Source: Sabellastarte sp. h YS-2021
Lineage: Eukaryota; Annelida; Polychaeta; Sabellida; Sabellidae
Assembly: GCA_964017235.1 (NCBI GenBank)
Contig: OZ024936.1
Span: 44,257,028 to 44,321,027, forward strand
Direction: 5' to 3'
DNA length: 64,000 bases
A program made the translations under genes and the position numbers. The notes under the pieces are model-generated. The model was given only the letters and a program-made list of their open reading frames with translations. It searched no databases and had not been told where the DNA came from. Of this stretch, positions 58,859 through 64,000 are shown one piece after another. Position 1 is the stretch's first letter, and every line of letters starts with the position of its first letter.

Positions 58859-61800
58859 GTGCAAAAATTGTGGTTACAGATTGCACCGTATTTTGGTCAT
58901 TTTTTTAAGGTCCGGCCCTGTCGAATATGTCAGATTTTACAAGTTTTATTTACCCTTAATTTTTGCCCAGTACTCATTCTATTACAACCTCTGAGCTTAG
59001 TTATAATGTTTGTAAGGTCTAAAATTTATGTCCGAATGCAAAATCTCGGCTCTAGATGGCACTGTAATTTTGTCTGCTTTCCAGGGCCGTCACTGTCAAA
59101 AATGGCAGATTTTTCCAAGTGTTATTTTCTATTCATTGTCACCCAATACTCGCTCAGTAAGAACATCTGATGCAGTACTAATGTCTGTTAGGCCAAAAGT
59201 TTGCAAATGAGTGCAAAAATTGTGGTTACAGATTCCACCATATTTTTGTCATTTTTTTAAGGTCCGGCCCTGTCGAATATGTCAGATTTTGCAAGTTTAA
59301 TTTACCCTTAATTTTTCCCCAGTACTCATTCTATTACAACCTCTGAGCTTAGTAATAATGTTTGTAAGGCCTAAAATTTATGTCCGAATGCAAAATCTCG
59401 GCTCCAGATGGCACTGTAATATTGTCTGCTTTCCAGGGCCGGCACTGTCAAAAATGGCAGATTTTTCCAAGTGTTCTTTTCTATTCATTGTCGCCCAATA
59501 CTCGCTCAGTAAGAATCCCTGAGTGCAGTAGTAATGTCGGTTAGACCAAAACTTTGCATATGATTGCAAAAATTGTGGTTACAGATTGCACCGTATTTTG
59601 GTCATTTTTTTAAGGTCCGGCCCTGTCGAATATGTCAGATTTTGCAAGTTTTATTTACCCTTACTTTTTGCCCAGTATTCATTCTGTTACAACCACTGAG
59701 CTTAGTTATAATGTTTGTAAGGCCTAAAATTTATGTCCGAATGCAAAATCTTGGCTCCAGATGGCACTGTAATTTTGTCTGCTTTCCAGGGCCGGCACTG
59801 TCGAAAATGGCAGATTTTTCCAAGTGTTATTTTCTATTCATTGTCGCCAAATACTCGCTCAGTAAGAACCTCTGAGTGCAGTAGTAATGTCTGTTAGGCC
59901 AAAACTTTGCAAATGAGTGCAAAAATTGTGGTTACAGATTGCAACGTATTTTGGTCATTTTTTTAAGGTCCGGCCCTGTCGAATATGTCAGATTTTGCAA
60001 GTTTTATTTACCCTTAATTTTTCCCCAGTACTCATTCTATTACAACCTCTGAGCTTAGTTATAATGTTTGTAAGGTCTAAAATTTATGTCCGAATGCAAA
60101 ATCTCGGCTCCAGATGGCACTGTAATTTTGTCTGCTTTCCAGGGCCGTCACTGTCAAAAATGGCAGATTTTTCCAAGTGTTATTTTCTATTCATTGTCAC
60201 CCAATACTCGCTCAGTAAGAACATCTGATGCAGTACTAATGTCTGTTAGGCCAAAAGTTTGCAAATGAGTGCAAAAATTGTGGTTACAGATTCCACCATA
60301 TTTTTGTCATTTTTTTAAGGTCCGGCCCTGTCGAATCTGTCAGATTTTGCAAGTTTAATTTACCCTTAATTTTTCCCCAGTACTCATTCTATTACAACCT
60401 CTGAGCTTAGTAATAATGTTTGTAAGGTCTAAAATTTATGTCCGAATGCAAAATCTCGGCTCCAGATGGCACTGTAATTTTGTCTGCTTTCCAGGGCCGG
60501 CACTGTCAAAAATGGCAGATTTTTCCAAGTGTTATTTTCTATTCATTGTCGCCAAATACTCGCTCAGTAAGAACCCCTAAGTGCAGTAGTAATGTCTGTT
60601 AGGCCAAAACTTTGTAAATGAGTGCAAAAATTGTGGTTACAGATTGCACCGTATTTTGGTCATTTTTTTAAGGTCCGGCCCTGTCGAATATGTCAGATTT
60701 TGCAAGTTTTATTTACCCTTACTTTTTGCCCAGTATTCATTCTGTTACAACCACTGAGCTTAGTTATAATGTTTGTAAGGCCTAAAATTTATGTCCGAAT
60801 GCAAAATCTTGGCTCCAGATGGCACTGTAATTTTGTCTGCTTTCCAGGGCCGGCACTGTCGAAAATGGCAGATTTTTCCAAGTGTTATTTTCTATTCATT
60901 GTCGCCAAATACTCGCTCAGTAAGAACCTCTGAGTGCAGTAGTAATGTCTGTTAGGCCAAAACTTTGCAAATGAGTGCAAAAATTGTGGTTACAGATTGC
61001 ACCGTATTTTGGTCATTTTTTTAAGGTCCGGCCCTGTCGAATATGTCAGATTTTGCAAGTTTAATTTACCCTTAATTTTTGCCCAGTATTCATTCTATTA
61101 CAACCACTGAGCTTAGTTATAATGTTTGTAAGGCCTAAAATTTATGTCCGAATGTAAAATCTTGGCTCCAGATGGCACTGTAATTTTGTCTGCTTTCCAG
61201 GGCCGGCACTGGCGAAAATGGCAGATTTTTCCAAGTGTTATTTTCTATTCATTGTCGCCCAATACTCGCTCAGTAAGAACCTCTGAGTGCAGTACTAATG
61301 TCTGTTAGGCCAAAACTTTGGAAATGATTGCAAAAATTGTGGTTACAGATTCCACCATATTTTTGTCATTTTTTTAAGGTCCGGCCCTGTCGAATATGTC
61401 AGATTTTGCAAGTTTAATTTACCCTTAATTTTTCCCCAGTACTCATTCTATTACAACCTCTGAGCTTAGTAATAATGTTTGTAAGGCCTAAAATTTATGT
61501 CCGAATGCAAAATCTCGGCTCCAGATGGCACTGTAATTTTGTCTGCTTTCCAGGGCCGGCACTGTCAAAAATGGCAGATTTTTCCAAGTGTTCTTTTCTA
61601 TTCATTGTCGCCCAATACTCGCTCAGTAAGAATCCCTGAGTGCAGTAGTAATGTCTGTTAGACCAAACTTTGCATATGATTGCAAAAATTGTGGTTACAG
61701 ATTGCACCGTATTTTGGTCATTTTTTTAAGGTCCGGCCCTGTCGAATATGTCAGATTTTGCAAGTTTTATTTACCCTTACTTTTTGCCCAGTATTCATTC

Positions 61801-62385
61801 TGTTACAACCACTGAGCTTAGTTATAATGTTTGTAAGGCCTAAAATTTATGTCCGAATGCAAAATCTTGGCTCCAGATGGCACTGTAATTTTGTCTGCTT
61901 TCCAGGGCCGGCACTGTCGAAAATGGCAGATTTTTCCAAGTGTTATTTTCTATTCATTGTCGCCAAATACTCGCTCAGTAAGAACCTCTGAGTGCAGTAG
62001 TAATGTCTGTTAGGCCAAAACTTTGCAAATGAGTGCAAAAATTGTGGTTACAGATTGCACCGTATTTTGGTCATTTTTTTAAGGTCCGGCCCTGTCGAAT
62101 ATGTCAGATTTTGCAAGTTTTATTTACCCTTAATTTTTCCCCAGTACTCATTCTATTACAACCTCTGAGCTTAGTAATAATGTTTGTAAGGCCTAAAATT
62201 TATGTCCGAATGCAAAATCTCGGCTCCAGATGGCACTGTAATTTTGTCTGCTTTCCAGGGCCGGCACTGTCAAAAATGGCAGATTTTTCCAAGTGTTATT
62301 TTCTATTCATTGTCGCCAAATACTCGCTCAGTAAGAACCCCTGAGTGCAGTAGTAATGTCTGTTAGGCCAAAACTTTGTAAATGA
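58859..62385 (+). repeat. 3,527-bp HOR (10 monomers)
   Basis: Contains the 7-mer plus three extra monomers (about 59,917-60,974), one with the GCAACGTATT change. The CATCTGATGCAG 1-bp deletion occurs twice within the unit. Confidence 0.85.
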
Positions 62386-64000
62386 GTGCAAAAATTGTGG
62401 TTACAGATTGCACCGTATTTTGGTCATTTTTTTAAGGTCCGGCCCTGTCGAATATGTCAGATTTTACAAGTTTTATTTACCCTTAATTTTTGCCCAGTAC
62501 TCATTCTATTACAACCTCTGAGCTTAGTTATAATGTTTGTAAGGTCTAAAATTTATGTCCGAATGCAAAATCTCGGCTCTAGATGGCACTGTAATTTTGT
62601 CTGCTTTCCAGGGCCGTCACTGTCAAAAATGGCAGATTTTTCCAAGTGTTATTTTCTATTCATTGTCACCCAATACTCGCTCAGTAAGAACATCTGATGC
62701 AGTACTAATGTCTGTTAGGCCAAAAGTTTGCAAATGAGTGCAAAAATTGTGGTTACAGATTCCACCATATTTTTGTCATTTTTTTAAGGTCCGGCCCTGT
62801 CGAATATGTCAGATTTTGCAAGTTTAATTTACCCTTAATTTTTCCCCAGTACTCATTCTATTACAACCTCTGAGCTTAGTAATAATGTTTGTAAGGCCTA
62901 AAATTTATGTCCGAATGCAAAATCTCGGCTCCAGATGGCACTGTAATATTGTCTGCTTTCCAGGGCCGGCACTGTCAAAAATGGCAGATTTTTCCAAGTG
63001 TTCTTTTCTATTCATTGTCGCCCAATACTCGCTCAGTAAGAATCCCTGAGTGCAGTAGTAATGTCGGTTAGACCAAAACTTTGCATATGATTGCAAAAAT
63101 TGTGGTTACAGATTGCACCGTATTTTGGTCATTTTTTTAAGGTCCGGCCCTGTCGAATATGTCAGATTTTGCAAGTTTTATTTACCCTTACTTTTTGCCC
63201 AGTATTCATTCTGTTACAACCACTGAGCTTAGTTATAATGTTTGTAAGGCCTAAAATTTATGTCCGAATGCAAAATCTTGGCTCCAGATGGCACTGTAAT
63301 TTTGTCTGCTTTCCAGGGCCGGCACTGTCGAAAATGGCAGATTTTTCCAAGTGTTATTTTCTATTCATTGTCGCCAAATACTCGCTCAGTAAGAACCTCT
63401 GAGTGCAGTAGTAATGTCTGTTAGGCCAAAACTTTGCAAATGAGTGCAAAAATTGTGGTTACAGATTGCAACGTATTTTGGTCATTTTTTTAAGGTCCGG
63501 CCCTGTCGAATATGTCAGATTTTGCAAGTTTTATTTACCCTTAATTTTTCCCCAGTACTCATTCTATTACAACCTCTGAGCTTAGTTATAATGTTTGTAA
63601 GGTCTAAAATTTATGTCCGAATGCAAAATCTCGGCTCCAGATGGCACTGTAATTTTGTCTGCTTTCCAGGGCCGTCACTGTCAAAAATGGCAGATTTTTC
63701 CAAGTGTTATTTTCTATTCATTGTCACCCAATACTCGCTCAGTAAGAACATCTGATGCAGTACTAATGTCTGTTAGGCCAAAAGTTTGCAAATGAGTGCA
63801 AAAATTGTGGTTACAGATTCCACCATATTTTTGTCATTTTTTTAAGGTCCGGCCCTGTCGAATCTGTCAGATTTTGCAAGTTTAATTTACCCTTAATTTT
63901 TCCCCAGTACTCATTCTATTACAACCTCTGAGCTTAGTAATAATGTTTGTAAGGTCTAAAATTTATGTCCGAATGCAAAATCTCGGCTCCAGATGGCACT
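62386..64000 (+). repeat. 3,527-bp HOR, second copy, cut by the window edge
   Basis: Follows the first copy monomer for monomer (62,386 with 58,859; 63,444 with 59,917, including GCAACGTATT). The array continues beyond the window. Confidence 0.85.

Larger units (their letters stand above)
13682..64000 (+). repeat. 353-bp satellite array with higher-order repeats, about 142 monomers
   Basis: One head-to-tail array fills the rest of the window and runs off its right end. All monomers share one orientation, and the phase recurs every 352-354 bp (for example GCAAAAATTG at 40,148 and 40,501). No inversion and no foreign insertion was seen from about 14.1 kb onward. Monomers fall into two promoter-like-position variants, here alpha (GCACCGTATTTTGG) and beta (CCACCATATTTTTG), plus many private changes that define the higher-order repeats listed separately. 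Length and organisation resemble centromeric or pericentromeric satellites of animals; the chromosomal location is inference. The repeated 60-107-codon open frames on both strands are not genes: 353 is not a multiple of 3, and T-run length changes break the frame in many copies. Confidence 0.98.

Noticed and set aside
16032-63755. Repeated ~103-codon plus-strand open frames and 63-codon minus-strand frames every 353 bp
   Set aside because: They are periodic by-products of the satellite. The 353-bp period is not a multiple of three, beta-type monomers and T-run length changes break the frame, variants occur without codon-position bias that I can see, and the two strands overlap antisense. No domain is recognisable.
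62555-63795. 60-codon plus frames (for example 62,555-62,737 and 63,613-63,795) that look new in the last block
   Set aside because: They arise from a single-base loss (CTGATGCAG) in one monomer type, which joins two frames; not coding evidence.
14000-64000. CRISPR-like array
   Set aside because: There is no short repeat with unique spacers; the whole 353-bp unit repeats and the context is eukaryotic.

Overview
The window looks like non-coding eukaryotic nuclear DNA from a marine invertebrate, most likely a mollusc or other lophotrochozoan. Support: AT-rich DNA with no bacterial-style gene packing; tRNA-derived SINEs flanked by target-site duplications; a decayed LINE tail; an AGGTCA-rich ~146-bp tandem repeat ending in a CGCCC-rich tract and a hairpin, which resembles the pearl/HINE (Helentron-associated) elements of bivalves. 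The species assignment is inference. No gene can be annotated with confidence. The best coding candidate is one 200-codon open frame on the minus strand (976-1578), possibly a terminal exon of a multi-pass membrane protein.

Layout. Positions 1-13,680 are a graveyard of small mobile elements in otherwise featureless DNA. There are two SINE families (here SINE-A and SINE-B; three copies keep readable target-site duplications), a pearl/HINE-like tandem-repeat element (7,147-7,861), the 3' end of a dead CR1/L2-type LINE (7,865-8,270), a 1.64-kb foldback element with ~42-bp terminal inverted repeats and a 6-bp target duplication (11,007-12,646), and a 51-bp minisatellite (12,731-13,285).

Positions 13,682-64,000, nearly 80% of the window, are one uninterrupted head-to-tail satellite array with a ~353-bp monomer (about 142 copies), running off the right edge. 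Each monomer is an ancient dimer of two diverged ~176/177-bp halves. Monomers are organised into a patchwork of higher-order repeats (HORs): a 706-bp dimer, a 2,116-bp 6-mer, a 2,471/2,120-bp 7-/6-mer, a 3,055-bp unit carrying a truncated monomer, a 2,119-bp 6-mer with 7-mer and deletion derivatives, and a 2,469/3,527-bp 7-/10-mer. The left edge is diverged and single-copy-like, the interior nearly identical from copy to copy. This edge-decay pattern is known from centromeric and pericentromeric satellites. The many ~60-103-codon open frames in the array are by-products of the repeat, not genes.

The main result is therefore a hierarchical (176 -> 353 -> HOR) satellite whose unequal-exchange history can be read from the sequence. 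A pericentromeric, centromeric or other heterochromatic role is plausible but not shown.
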